DNA of 64,000 nt from the NCBI RefSeq assembly GCF_014805625.2, contig NW_023998417.1, positions 15,935,287 to 15,999,286 on the forward strand. The letters run 5' to 3'. A program made the translations under genes and the position numbers. Numbering within the stretch: the first letter of the stretch is position 1; each line of letters starts with the position of its first letter. This stretch comes from Glossina fuscipes (Eukaryota; Arthropoda; Insecta; Diptera; Glossinidae). Of this stretch, positions 37,168 through 49,884 are shown one piece after another. The notes under the pieces are model-generated. The model made no database searches. It was not told where the DNA came from and saw only the letters and a list, made by a program, of their open reading frames with translations.

Positions 37168-37187
37168 TAGCCGCAACAGGCTACCCA
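37168..37187. other. Perfect 7-bp inverted repeat
   Basis: GGTAGCC-gcaaca-GGCTACC forms a perfect stem with a six-base loop inside an open minus-strand frame (37272-37063) that I do not recognise. No terminator-like T run follows it. Confidence 0.5.
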
Positions 37188-38623
37188 TTTCTTCGAGGGA
37201 AACTCGAAAATTGCGTGAGAGATGGGAAAAATAGTAGATAGCGGCGGACATTACTATGATTAATTTGTTCATTCATTTTGTTTCGCAACAACAAACGAAC
37301 AAAATGGCCTACGGAACAAATTTACATCATCAATGTTTTAAAGCAATACAACAGGGGGGCGAATTGAGGATGCACTAAGTCCATAATATAAACATTGAGT
37401 TTTTCTAAGGAGCTTGTTTTCGCATACTATGTTTACAATATTTTAAAATTGCTTTGGGTTGATATCGTGAAGGCCTCTGTGGACCTTCAAATCCATTAAC
37501 AATCACATACTAAAACGCTGTTAATGGCCTCGAGTTAAATTAAATGAAGACAAACCAGAAAAATCTGCTTTTGCTCAGCTTTTTATTCCATCTTACCAAA
37601 GGGCGAAAACGTAATCAACCCCTTTTAGTCCTTTTCTCAAAAAAGTCGCAGTAAACACTGTCGTGATCGTAGCAAAGGTATATGTGCCTAGTAAATAACT
37701 GACTCTATTTTGATTTTTATTCCTTCTTTCTCTTGAATTTTGTGCAAAAGAAATGAGACAATGATGATAATAGACGTCATCCGTTCGAAAGAATTTTATT
37801 TAAATTAATTTGAAAAATTTACGTAAAATGAAGACCTTGAAGTTAAAACAGGAATTATGCCAATAAAGCAACGTTGGCTTAATAAAACGTTAGCAAACTG
37901 TCGTATTCAACAGAAACTGACAAAATGCCCATATACTTAATAGAAAAAAGGAAAGGTTACTACTATAAAAGATTGTGTATTGGAAGATTGAACTTTTATG
38001 CTTGAAAGTTCTTAATGAAACTAATTGAAAATTGTTTGGAATTGTTATGCATTCAAGAATCAGATGGAAATTTCATTGAAGATAATGATTTACTGCTATT
38101 GCCGCTCTCATTGTTGATTGAGGCCATTTCGAATTTCTTGCGTCGAATTGTTAAGCATTGGAAACAATTTCTTGATTTTTGCGAAGAAAGAACTTAAAGA
38201 GCAATGTAAACAAATACTTTTGCACGTAATGCAGCTCCTGGAAAACGTACTCAAATCCACAGACACACGTTAATGTTAACATTCGTGTAGTACGAATTAT
38301 ATTAAATTTTCAAAGGCACGTTTTCCCTGCTATTGTGCTCTTCTCGTCAAACAATAATGATTTTAATTTAACCAATAAAATACACAAGCATATAAAAGGT
38401 CACCAAATTGCAAAGGAATGTGTGTGAGAAATTGCAAATGGTTAAAATATTTTGTCATGCTCGTCATCATTCATTATCAACGATCTGTATTTTCCAGATT
38501 CTGTAAACCGCTTTGTTACTCAAATGCTCAAGCAAATGCAATGTCATGTTATAAAGCAAACATTCGCATAATTGAATATTGATTGTTGTACTTAAACATC
38601 AATCCAGTCGGCACTATTAACAC

Positions 38624-38650
38624 CGTCATCATCATTATCATCATCATTGT
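38624..38650. repeat. (ATC)n tract
   Basis: 'gtcatcatcattatcatcat' with one interruption. Confidence 0.8.
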
Positions 38651-39145
38651 AATTCATTATTATCAGCGTTAATAACAGCGTGGTATAGCTTTCAGTGCTT
38701 AGTTGTCGTTGATGAGACTGGGTACATTACAAGGCACTTGTGTGTGGCGGTGTAGCTGCATACACTGCATGCATAGACGCCCCTTGATACTGAATGGAAA
38801 AGCAAAAAAGGGAATGACAGCAAATTCTTCTAATTTGTGTTCAATTCAAGAAAGACGAAATGCATCATTCATTCAATTGATTTTCATTAAATATGCGGTT
38901 CTACTTTCTTTTCTCTCCGTACCATAATATTTCAGATACATTTATACACAATTAGTTTATGGCTTTTGTGCACATTGTGGTTGAGAGTTAAAATACGTAT
39001 AAAAAGAAGTGCAGAAATGTTTGCAGTATAAATTGATTGGAAGGGGAGAATATTTCGGTATGGAACCGTGAGGAATATGCTCATGTGTACACACAGAACA
39101 AGTAGTAAAACACTTTCACTTGACTATATGCTCATGTAAACTCAC

Positions 39146-39183
39146 CATGAACTTTCCGTCCACCAATGTCGTGCAGGGGAAGA
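39146..39183 (-). other. Possible 38-nt minus-strand exon
   Basis: The minus strand reads a pyrimidine-rich acceptor (ATTTTTCTTGTCTAG), 38 bases of GC-richer sequence, then CATG|GTGAGT. One frame encodes FPCTTLVDGKFM and ends in phase 0; the others are also open. It lies 9.6 kb upstream of the collagen coding exon on the same strand, so it could be an alternative 5' exon. The motif pair could also be coincidental. Confidence 0.25.
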
Positions 39184-39773
39184 CTAGACAAGAAAAATCT
39201 GTAGGAAACTTACTTAAAATTTGGCTTTCATTCTCTGTCATTTCAAATTTTAAAATGGAAAAAATGTGAACAACAGTTAGCAGCACGACCTAGACGTCTA
39301 ATTAAGAGAATCGCATCAAAGTGTCGTTCTGTTTACCAGCACATAAACCATCCCTATATTGAGAAACAATCGGCGGCCTTGAGGCATCATGTACCTTCTA
39401 GCAATATATAAACCGAAATTCATCAACCGGACAGCGTGCTGACAACCAAGCAAGAGAGAGTTTGCCGAACGTGAGGTCATTGTTCATTGGTGTTCTTAGG
39501 TCTCTCGGTTTCTCCCCGAAAAATAATTCTTCTTTTATCCATAACTTTAATTGAGCCGTGATTCGGTCAATCAGAATGTATAGTTGCAATCTTTGCCTTA
39601 TAAGGCAAAAGCTTTCTTATGTGAAAATTTAAAATCGCGTAAACTTATTCTTTTCGGCAAATATTTTAATCTAGAAAGTCTTAATTTTTTTTTATATACG
39701 AAATGAAAATCGGTCCAAGAGAGTGATTTTACTAAATTCTCCCCATATATATTTTTATATTTTTAATTTTTAG

Positions 39774-39816
39774 CACAAGAAAGTTGCATCAGTTCACTTC
39801 ACGAGTCCACTCCACG
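39774..39816 (+). other. Possible 43-nt plus-strand exon
   Basis: The acceptor is strong (TTTTTATATTTTTAATTTTTAG ending at 39773) and the donor CACG|GTAAGTG matches at every intronic position. All three frames are open. The frame that ends in phase 2 encodes QESCISSLHESTP and joins in frame to the candidate exon at 46724. Confidence 0.28.
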
Positions 39817-42720
39817 GTAAGTGCTGCCATGAAAGGTGCATCTTGGGGGGTGAAAGAAGCTTTAATTTTTAGTATTTTATCGCGAAAACAGATTAGAATT
39901 GCATTAATTGTGTGAAATATTTAATCGTCGGCCTTGTCATTGATTTGAAATGTTACTAATATGGTCTTCGAGCTGAAAGCTTGAACGTTAACGAGCCACT
40001 TCCATATTCATAGACGACAAAAGAACCTAACGCTTATTTAGGTTTACTAAATTATTTGCAACCATACTAACAGCCACAAGTGTGCATGCAAATTTCTCTG
40101 GTTATTTCATGTTTACATATATGACATTAAATTTCAAATAATTTGTGTTCAACGGCTTGTGCGTTTTATAATTGTATTAATAACACAATGTAGAAACAAT
40201 ATTATATGGTATGGCCTCCGGTCGTTTTCTTCTTCTCTTACTTTACACCCCATCAAAAACATTCCCTGTCCTCTAGTTCTTACATTATATCTTGGCTTGA
40301 AAGTATGAAATGAAAACATGTTACTAATAGTTTAGCTTATTTACTGGTAAGGTAACGACGCGCGAAATAATAATAACAGTAATCATTTACAAATACAGTA
40401 AAAGGTGTATAAAGTATTGCACACAGTGATAATGAAAACGAATTACGAAAACAATGTAAATTTAGGCACAAACAAGCGATAATTGTGTGGAGAGTGCGTG
40501 GCACAATTTTGAAAACGTTCAAATATTTCTTATTAGGAACTTTAAAATTTTTCTATATTAAAGTTTGTGGTATTTTGTACGGACACCTCTTTGAGCAGAC
40601 GTTTATTTATAGAGTAAAAAAGATGTAAAAATCCTCTTCCTTTTATGAATGGACGTCTTTCTGCCCTCAAGCCACTATTGCGAATGTAAAACCAAACATA
40701 TCAAACACATACCGACATGTTAAAGGGTCAAAGCCCGGCAGGTCTTTTCTTTACCAAAAATAAAAGCAATAAAGATTATCTTCAGAGGCCAAAGTAGCAA
40801 GGCATCAACCAAATGATTGCCCCAGCAAGGCTATGAGCAGCCAATATGCAAAATATGCGACCAAAATATTATGTGACGATGAAGGAGTATGGCCGTTCAT
40901 ACCTGTATAAGCTGGCATGTATGCACGAAGGCGACAGTAACGGGCAAACCACAACCAACCTGCTTGTCGGAAACGGTAGTAGACAAAAGATGAAAAAAGA
41001 AACCCGGTCAGTCAGCTACTAAATGCGAACATTATAGTGTTATAAAAGAAGCCCTAAAGAGATGCATACCAGCAGTGAACGTTTGCGAAAACGTTTTGCC
41101 GTAAAAACCACATTAATGTCGCACGTATACAATGAAGGTTTTCAAGAAGGAAGGTAACAAATAAGTCAAATAGGCCATAAGTAACAAAATGCCAAAGCAC
41201 AGAACACTTATGCAACAAAGAACAAACGTGTAAGTGCATGGATAAGCTTAAGAGCGTACTTTGTTTACCCATTTAAGCAATTTGCTCATTTGTCGCTCAA
41301 TGGCGTTGTTTTACTATTGTCCGGCAGGTCCGTTCGTCGCCATATGATCTCTTATGTAGCCTTCTTTAGAATTCTTCTGTAAATTTTCCCTACTGGTTTT
41401 GCAGTGTGTGTGATATGTTTAAGTTTTTTGAGTTGCAACGACCACAAAAAAGAAAGCAAGGTATAATAAAAAGGAGGCGACTATACAAATAACGCGCTAA
41501 AGGAAAAAGGTTGACATTTTAACAGGCGACACTAATACCTGACAAACTGCCTGTTATAGTATATCTTAGTATGTGTATCTTGGGTATGGGTTTTTGCGCG
41601 CGACAGGCATGTTATGCGCAAAGTGCCTACGGTGGTTTGTAGTCTTCTTAGCTTATGAGTCACTTAAGTCATTTGTATAAATATTTCATGCCCGTACAGA
41701 CACAAATATTACGTTAAGCGTACATGCAGGAACTATAGCAACAACATTTCTCTAAAGTGGAAATCTTCTTTATTGCTTTTGTATGATTTGTACCTACTCG
41801 TTGTTGAGATTTAGTATTTTAGTGCATGTATATGAGCGTAAATGTGAAAATGCAATTTAGCATTTTACTAGTTCGTCGGTCTCCGCGTTTCTACGTATAT
41901 ATGCACAAGCAATTAATTTTTAACTACTCACACACAATGACATTAATGACGCTACATTATATTGTACCAGTCGTGCGGTGGTTTAAGAAAATTACACTCT
42001 CTAAAGGCTCAGAAAATCGAATGGTATATGGTATAGTGTGCATACACATACATATCTTGGCACGACCGAAAGTAATTAAGTTAAGGTGCTAAAACCACCG
42101 GATTTTAGTTGCTTGATTAATTTTTCGCCATAATTGCGACGCGTTAGCTTTTCTGTATAAATGCTGCATATGCAGAACAATGGTCGGTTTGCTGAAAGCT
42201 TATTACATACAAATCGATTATTATAGTATTAAAACGAAAAATAATATTTGAATATTTCAAGAATTTTCAGAATTAATATCAAGTAGCGTCAATTAAAACA
42301 AAAAAAAAGGAGCTGCCAATATCTATATTTTACGGTATTCACAGTCATACCGCACAATTTACATATAGATGCCTTATATTCGAAAGACGAGTTCCTTGAA
42401 AGATGCACTTACTTCTTCTAGCTACGATATGCAATTACCGCTTACTTTTGCACTTCGATCAGCGTAATGTTCAGAGAGATTGCTTTCTCATCATTTCAAT
42501 CATTGTAGCACAAAGAAAACAAGTTATTCTAGTAACTTTTTTGAAGAAGTTTTGTGTACAACGCTTTTATTCTCTCCCAACGAACTCATATATGGCTTGA
42601 AAAAATATTAACGCCAGGTTCAGACGGAATATTTTAATATCTCAAATTACGGTTATTTATGATTGGATAAGAATGGATAAGGTTCATCGAATAAAAAAAT
42701 TTAAATGAAGCTTGAGAAAT

Positions 42721-42870
42721 CTTATGACCGTAAGCAATTTAACGACTGGCTGCACAAACTAACGGACGAATGCATAGACGAATCGTGCTAAATCGATTGC
42801 AGATCTTGCGGTCATCAACGTATATTCTTTATGGGATCTCAAACACATATTTCCAGGGTACTGGTATTTC
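42721..42870 (-). repeat. DINE-1-like element, copy G (inverted)
   Basis: On the plus strand it reads 'aactaacggacgaatgcatag', 'gctaaatcgattgcagatc', 'catcaacgtatattc' and 'tttatgggatctc'. This is the reverse complement order of the family core (ctataaag ... tatattcttgatca ... atcgat ... gtccgt). It is the only copy I found in this orientation. The outer limits are unclear. Confidence 0.55.
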
Positions 42871-43792
42871 ACGCGTTAGCGCCAATCCAAATTCATGTAA
42901 TGCAACAAGTGTTCGAATATAAATTCAATAGTTGCAAGAAGTGCGTTCTTTATTGCTCTCTTGATAGATCTGTTCTACCGATCAAATCGAGATTCCTGCG
43001 GTGAAAGCTATTCATCTTCAGTTCGGCAACTACGAGAAGTTATTACCAACAATATTTTTCGGTGTTAACAATGTTATCTATCAATGTTCTGACCTGGCTT
43101 CTTAAAATTGACGGAGCTCCAATCATTTGCGGTATGGATTGACATTATTATATACATAAATCGTAAAACATATCTTCTATAAAAAGTCAACTGTTTCTCT
43201 TCTTATTCCGCTTATCTGATCATAATTTAATGCTACTTCCTGTCGGTAGACACCAGCGAATGAGTCCCTATATCAATGAAGTAGCAAGAGCGTTCCTTTG
43301 TTTTCTCTCAGTTTCATGTAAAGGCTAAACATATATTATATACATTTCAAGAACGCTTAGCATCACTGAAATATTATTGATAAGAATATTTTAACTAGTA
43401 CTTCTTTTAATTATGTTATAAAATTGTTCCCTCGTGCATAGCTTCTACGCATTACACAATCACGTACGTATGTACAAGTATATACATCAGATGTAAAATT
43501 CATTTTAAAACTCCCCAGTCAATGTCAATTTAAAATACTTAACAGATCGAAAAACATGACATGACACTTAGATATGTGATAAGCCTGCACTGTGTATATG
43601 CATTACAAAAAACGCATACTCTCACACGTGTAGAAAAGCTATCAGCTGCTGCTTGTTAATGCATTTTCAGATAATTTCTTAATTTTCACCTTCCGCTGGC
43701 GGTACAACATGGATGTATATGAAATTCATATTTTGCAAACGCATACAAACCATGCCATAGACACACATTTACAAAAGCGAGTACAGCGGCAC

Positions 43793-43830
43793 ACCACCAG
43801 CATCATCAGCATCCACATCACCAGCAATAG
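43793..43830. repeat. (CAC/CAT)(CAG) trinucleotide tract
   Basis: Imperfect 'caccaccagcatcatcagcat' and similar units. A Leu-rich ORF to its right (43845-44030) comes from adjacent GTT/GCT-rich sequence. Confidence 0.7.
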
Positions 43831-44221
43831 TAACATTAAGCCACTTGCTGTTGCTAATGCCGTTGCTATTGCTACTATTGAATGAGCATAACACAATTTA
43901 CGGAGCCCCTCTTTCTCCTATATCTCCATCATCAAGGGTAAAAAGTTTGTGTGAATGTGTAGAGGAATATAAACGCACGCACGGAAATAAATACTGTTGC
44001 CTTTATTTATGCATTCATTTCATTTCATAAGCGTCAATGAATTCGCACATTAGCTTCCCCTACCACAGAGGGGCACCACCACCACACGCACAGTTATATG
44101 ATAGCAACTACATTATAGCAACAGGCAGTTTCAATTTACACGTCCATATACGAACGCATATGAACACTCAAGTGGGGTCTTTCGCAGCGATTGTATGTGT
44201 GCATATGTGCATTTATGTGCG

Positions 44222-44254
<33 letters not shown>

Positions 44255-44274
44255 GTGTAGATATATATATATAT
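44222..44274. repeat. (TA)n microsatellite, two blocks
   Basis: A 27-base pure TA block and a 14-base TA block are separated by 'gtatatgtgtag'. This is the longest simple repeat in the window. Confidence 0.92.
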
Positions 44275-44936
44275 GTAAACATTTATACCGTTTGATTGTC
44301 TAACATTCTACTATTGTCTAGAAAAGAGTCGCATTATTATTAAGTTAAAAGTAAATCATTTTTTCAACTTTCATTCGAGAAATACGCATATCTCTACAAA
44401 CACGTACACATGCGAGCATATGTCATTCATTCACACAAATGAAAACAACTTTGCGGTTGTAATGTAAGCACTAAAGTGTACCAAATTATTTCCGTATTTT
44501 CTATTATTATTATTATGATGATGATTTTTATGGATTGTTATTTGAAGTAAATTGTTGAGGAGTTCATTTAACTACAACTGCGTTGTTTTTGTAGCGACGT
44601 CCAGTTCTATTACAGTGTATTGCCAGAGTTGCTTTCTGTGTGTATCTCGCACTCACGATATGCTATAGTTTAAATCTGAGCTGAGTGCTTTATGCAAAAC
44701 GTCAGTTCCCCACAACGTAGATGGACGAGCACATTTTCTTCTCTTTTATTCTTACTTTTGTCTGCTTCATAATTTGCTATAACCAACCATTCACTCGTCC
44801 ATTCCTCTTATAATAATTTCGTATTTTATTTTTATGTATAGCCTTTGGTGTTATTGTTACACTGAACGCTTTTTGGACGTCGACTACGAAATTTTGATGA
44901 TGTTGTTGATAATTTTCTTGATGTACAGTATTTCGT

Positions 44937-45002
44937 GATGAGGATAACGACGAGGATGATGGCTGCGATGATGAACTATGATGACGGCAATAATGATAAC
45001 GA
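44937..45002. repeat. Imperfect (GAT/GAC)n tract
   Basis: Alternating 'gatgatg', 'gacgagga' and 'aatgataacgat' units over about 65 bases. Confidence 0.65.
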
Positions 45003-46723
45003 TTTTTCGTTTGTACGATTGGTCTTCATTGTTAAATGTACTGCAAGCAGGCGTGTTTAAACACATTTCTCTGTACTTCTTCCAATTCTTTGTTTGTAAT
45101 ACTTAAACGCTTTCAGCGTTGTGGACATTTTTCCAAAAAGATTAAAAAAAACTTCTTCGTTTACAATGCTGGGCAAAAGTTAAATCATTTTAACCCCTTT
45201 TGCTATGGTGTAGCAAATTTCCATATAACGCCAGTTCATTTGTTTCGTTCACAGTAATGCGCTCAATTTGCTTTAAATAATTGTACAGAATTTATTCCTT
45301 GGAACCTCTGCCCCTTCGCTTTTTCAGCTTTAAATGTTTTCAATGAATGCTTTGTTGCAAATGTTCCGTATTTCAATCTTTCCTCCTACTGTTTACAGCA
45401 AGGGCACACAGCCGAAGTAAATCATTTTAAGCTTCCTGCCAACGTACTCGTTTATATTTTTGGAATATCATATTCATTGTGTCTACGTTAGCCAACGACA
45501 GTCATCAGCTTCGCCTACAGCATATAAAATAATTGGACCTTGGTAGAATCTATTCCATGCAATTATATTTGTTATGTTATGGTTACGGTGAACTCTGACG
45601 GAAGTTACTTGATCTTGATAGATGAGAAGTTTGATTTTCAATTTGGACATTACGTGACCTAAAAAATGTTGACCGTTCAGCTCAGGGCACATTCACATAG
45701 TCCATGCACTCTACTATTTTCATTATTATCTTTTCAAGCGTCTCGTACAATATATGTATCGTAATCTATGCTTTTCTTTCTCAATTTGCTCTGGCTGATC
45801 TGGCAATTTCTTGAGATATATTATTGGCAGATAGAAATATTGGCGTTACTCTTATATCTTGCTTCCACTCGTAGCTTCACGGACCTTTTTCATTTTACAC
45901 TAATAATTGTAGGACTTAAGGACCAGTGGTCCTAAAAGTTTAAAGTAAATGCACCACAGAAAGGCGAGCGAATTAATTTATGAAGAATTTGTCCAGAGGA
46001 TAAAGTTCGTTAGAATCATTGTTCGCACAACATTCTTGGGCCAATTTTGAAACATTTTTGACTGCGTCGAGCTCGTAAGTAAACACAGTTACGGAAAGAA
46101 TGCGAAAAGCAAGCCAACTTTCAAATATTTAAAGAGATAATAACGTAGATTGATTACAAAGTATCTTTTAACTTGGAAAAAAAAGGCTACGAAATATACA
46201 AAAAACATAACTGGAAACTCCTTACCCTTTAATTTTGTTTCACAAAGCAGACACATTCCAAGACATAATACACGGCCGATCTTTCTGTCCTCAAAAAAAA
46301 AAGTTCGATTATCTATAATTTAAAATGCTATCTTAAGTTGCGTGTTCGCAAATGTTGCTGATGTCCTTGTTCAAGCTCTTCTTAATAGAAAGCCTTTCTT
46401 ATTTATAAGAGAAAAAATAAAATTAATTATTCCACCTTGAAGGTCTGCATGTAAGTAAAGCCGAATGTATTTTAGGGAACAATCTAAAACCTTCTCTTTA
46501 AATATTTACCTACTTACGCTTTTTATACATTTATGTGCTTTCTTTAATTCATTTCTTCCCCCCATTTTTCTTGAACAATAAAATACATGAAAAAAATGAA
46601 TATTATAAGAGTAGAAAGAAAGAAGAAGAGAAGAGAAAAGTAAGTGAATGAATGAAAGGCAAAAAAAAAAATGAATTTTCATCCATGTAATTGACTTTTG
46701 AAATTAAGTCACTGTGATAGCAG

Positions 46724-46850
46724 AGACTCAAAATACTTCAAGCATCAAATGCTCTTCTCCGAAGGAGAGCAGGACGTTGACTCGCTGACGAAACAGATGA
46801 CAACCACCACCGGCAGACTAAGAGAACGGGGGCATCTCTATTATCTGAAG
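46724..46850 (+). CDS. Candidate internal exon of an unidentified plus-strand gene
   Basis: The segment is clearly GC-richer than its flanks. It is open in one frame from an acceptor 'tgatagcag' (ends 46723) to a strong AAG|GTATGTGAG donor at 46850/46851. The peptide includes FSEGEQDVDSLTKQM and ends RERGHLYYLK in phase 0, with ordinary charged composition. The first base completes a split codon (phase 2), compatible with the candidate exon at 39774-39816. The acceptor has only a weak pyrimidine tract. The minus strand also shows an acceptor-like CACATACCTTCAG at the same edge, but its frames close earlier. I do not recognise the protein. Confidence 0.35.
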
Positions 46851-46925
46851 GTATGTGAGTGGAAAAAAAACAAATTACAGTCATTCAAGCACTTCATTAA
46901 AGTCTTTTTAATGATGCTTTACTAG

Positions 46926-46948
46926 CAAACAAACAAACAAACAAACAG
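46926..46948. repeat. (AAAC)n microsatellite
   Basis: Five and a half tandem CAAA units, 75 bases after the candidate donor at 46850. Confidence 0.9.
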
Positions 46949-49858
46949 ATAAAAATTAAAATAAAAAATTCTTTCATTACGCTCATACCCATCCCACTCT
47001 CTATGCTCAAAATCGTCGTGGCAGAGATAAGAAAATATAATAATCTTTTCATTTTTGTCAAGTGGAAACTTAATTCCATGCTCTTTTGTGTGTAAAACTC
47101 GCATTATTACCATAAATTTCTAACAAAATCAATGAAATTTTATTTAATCTGGCTAGAAGAGGAAGATTAAGTTCGCGTGTCTTCCAGTAAGCAAACAATT
47201 TTTACATTTTAATTAACTATTTGCAAAAATATCAAATATGTTGGATAAACTTAAAACTATTCGTTTATATATCTATCTCTAATTATTACACAGGAATGTA
47301 CATAGATTTTAAAAGACGATTTAACTGTGTTCAGCTTATTTGTATATTTAATATTCTCCAGAATTTGTAAAGTTAAGTACTTCATCATAGTCATTGCTCA
47401 ACGCTTTTGTGTTAATTAAAATCACTTTATTCAAGAATTTTAGAATGAATAGCAAGGAAGAAAACTACAGCAATTGGGTCTTTGTTTAACACCACGCCAA
47501 CTTATAAGCCATTGATGGAAGCCACTTGTTCCATTGCTTAAATATGTAAAATTTTGAATAACTCATTTCAGGCCTTGGTACGAAAGAAATTGTGAAGGCG
47601 TTTATTTCTTACCCCAATCACTTCACGATAACGGTAACGAATCATCGGAAGCTGTAGATCAATTTAAATTTCAAAAAGCAAGTTTGAAGGCATATTTTTA
47701 TATGAAAAAGATATATGTCAGGATGTGGATAGAATTTTAATAGACATCGAGCTTCAAAAAACCAACTAACTAATCACTAATTACGTCCTCAAGCTCCCTT
47801 TGGAAAACTAAATTATTTATTATAATTACCAACTGAATCAGATGTGAGAAAATCTATCGGCTGACTTCTTAGAAAACGCTAGAAGACGCTATAATCGCGA
47901 TAAATATTAACGGCGATGAAATGAAATATGTTTTCTTGCCCTGTTTTTTTTCAAGAAACATAATACATATCCAAAAATATTTTGTAAGTTTTAATGTCGC
48001 CCAGTATATCGAAGTGTTTTGAGTTTTTGTTAATTGTGACTGCAATAATGACTCTTAAATATATATTTCCCGAATAACGGGAAAGCGGAATCCACTTGGC
48101 CATATATATTTGTGCTTTCGTATAAGCTTTTTTATAAACGCCCACCACTTCATAAAAGTAGAATACTAATGCCGATCTTACATTCTTCTCCTTTATTTTG
48201 CTTAGATTATGTTCAAGCATTAGCTAAATAGCTCCGTTAGAAAAAGCTCATTAGTCACGTCTACATAATAGACCTTCCCTTTTTTTATCATTATATTGCC
48301 TCTTCAAGATGACATCTTGCATCTGCTAGATTGTTTCCTCAGAAAATCCCTCAAATATGCATACACCTCTTGCTCGCGGTTTACTATACCGTCTGCCTCT
48401 TGACTAAACCAATGACAATGTGAAACGTCCAGTTGTTTGCGATAGAACGAGTTAAATATTCACGCGATCGTCTCCCTTATACAAACGGAAAGATCTACGA
48501 ACCAAAACTATATAGACAATAATTTCCTATTCACAGATTTTCCGATACTGAGCACACTACAGCTTAAAGAATGTTAGCAGGTCGCAACTTTACTTTTACT
48601 TGTAAATTTCATGCACATTTCATTGCTGACAGCTAATGCTTAATTTTATTGTGATGCAGGACGTACTAAGTTTTTGCGCATGCGTGTAGCAAAATGGGGC
48701 CTGTTTTCTGGACATCGCCCAATATAAACGTTCTCATGACACAGAATTTCTTATATAGCAAAAAAGCGAAAAGCGTATGAAGAAAATAGATGAAGATAAA
48801 TACAATAAGATTTTCGGGAAAAATTCATTTTGCTAAATGTCAATCATGTCACTTCACGTTCTGAATCCCCTCGTCCATATAACCTCAGCAGTAAAAATTT
48901 ATCGTTACGTAAAAAGATTAGAAATTTTCGAGTTTATCAGGAAAATCGATTATGATTTGTGTCGCCCGAAGTGGTCTTTTTACTTCCTTTTATATTGGGG
49001 GGGGGTTTCGAAAAGTGAATTAATATTATCTTTAAAATCGCTAAATGAAAGCACCATGAGCATCATCCGTGAAGACGATGGCGCATGGCAAACCTGATTT
49101 TTCTTTGATTGAGGGGAATATCCAAAAAATACAAATAATAAAATATACGCTTTTTAAGTCTTCTCTCTTATATTTATTAAAGTATGAAATTTTTTGGATG
49201 GAGTAAATTTTGAAGTGTTTCAAGAGCACTCGAAAACATTGGACTCGTTCAATATTCATAGTAAATAAGTGTAAGTGAAGTGTATGGAATTATAGAAACC
49301 CCTAAAAACCGGTAACAGCGACACCAACACCAACACCAAGAACGCTAACTCCCGACCAAACAAATAACATCTTGTGATTTCTTTTTTTTTTATGATCAAG
49401 TGAGTGCGCAATGCAAATACCAAATGCGCCCACACCGACCGTTCGAAAAAAAAATTGCAATGAACGACGCGAAAACCTTAAAATATGCAGCAAGTATATA
49501 CCCACATAAATATACGTTCACAATGTCCGTTTTAATAGCAACAGCAATAATAACAACAGCAACAGCCCGAAGTTGAGAAATTCATTGAGAAAGAAAACCT
49601 ATTGTCAGCCACTAGAGCAACTGCTGACGCTGAAATTGAAGTTGATGCTACATACGTAGCTGTTATTGTTATTTTTGTTATTGGTATGTTGCTAGTGTTC
49701 AAGTGCTGGCTGCTGCTTGATGCCTTTTTTCAATTTTTGGTGAAGTGTTGCTTAAGTATGAGCAAAAAGAATAAAAACGACAGAATGAACCACGTAAACG
49801 AGTAAGAGCTCATGTTAAATATAGAATATGCAACATGCTGAAGACGAGAATGAAATTG

Positions 49859-49884
49859 ACGATTATGATGCGATGATGATGATC
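49859..49884. repeat. (GAT)n tract
   Basis: 'gacgattatgatgcgatgat' followed by further GAT units. Confidence 0.75.

Larger units (their letters stand above)
29640..39100. other. Region upstream of the collagen start: no secure gene
   Basis: This holds a poly-T run (30621-30641), several GAT/ATC-type tracts, a TA tract at 35211-35250, and the weak coding-like relics at 32268-32537 and 36840-37060. Promoter or 5' non-coding exons of the collagen gene may lie here, but I cannot place a transcription start from sequence alone. Confidence 0.4.
39820..46720. other. Non-coding stretch between two candidate plus-strand exons
   Basis: If both plus-strand exons are real, this is their intron. It holds a GC-richer patch at 40720-41010, a DINE-1-like copy at 42.7 kb, a TA tract at 44.2 kb and GAT/ATC tracts at 43.8 and 44.9 kb. 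I see no gene. Confidence 0.4.

Noticed and set aside
43845..44303. Leu-rich signal-like ORF and the adjacent Tyr/Ile-rich ORF
   Set aside because: The first translates GCT/GTT-rich simple sequence, the second runs through the TA microsatellite.
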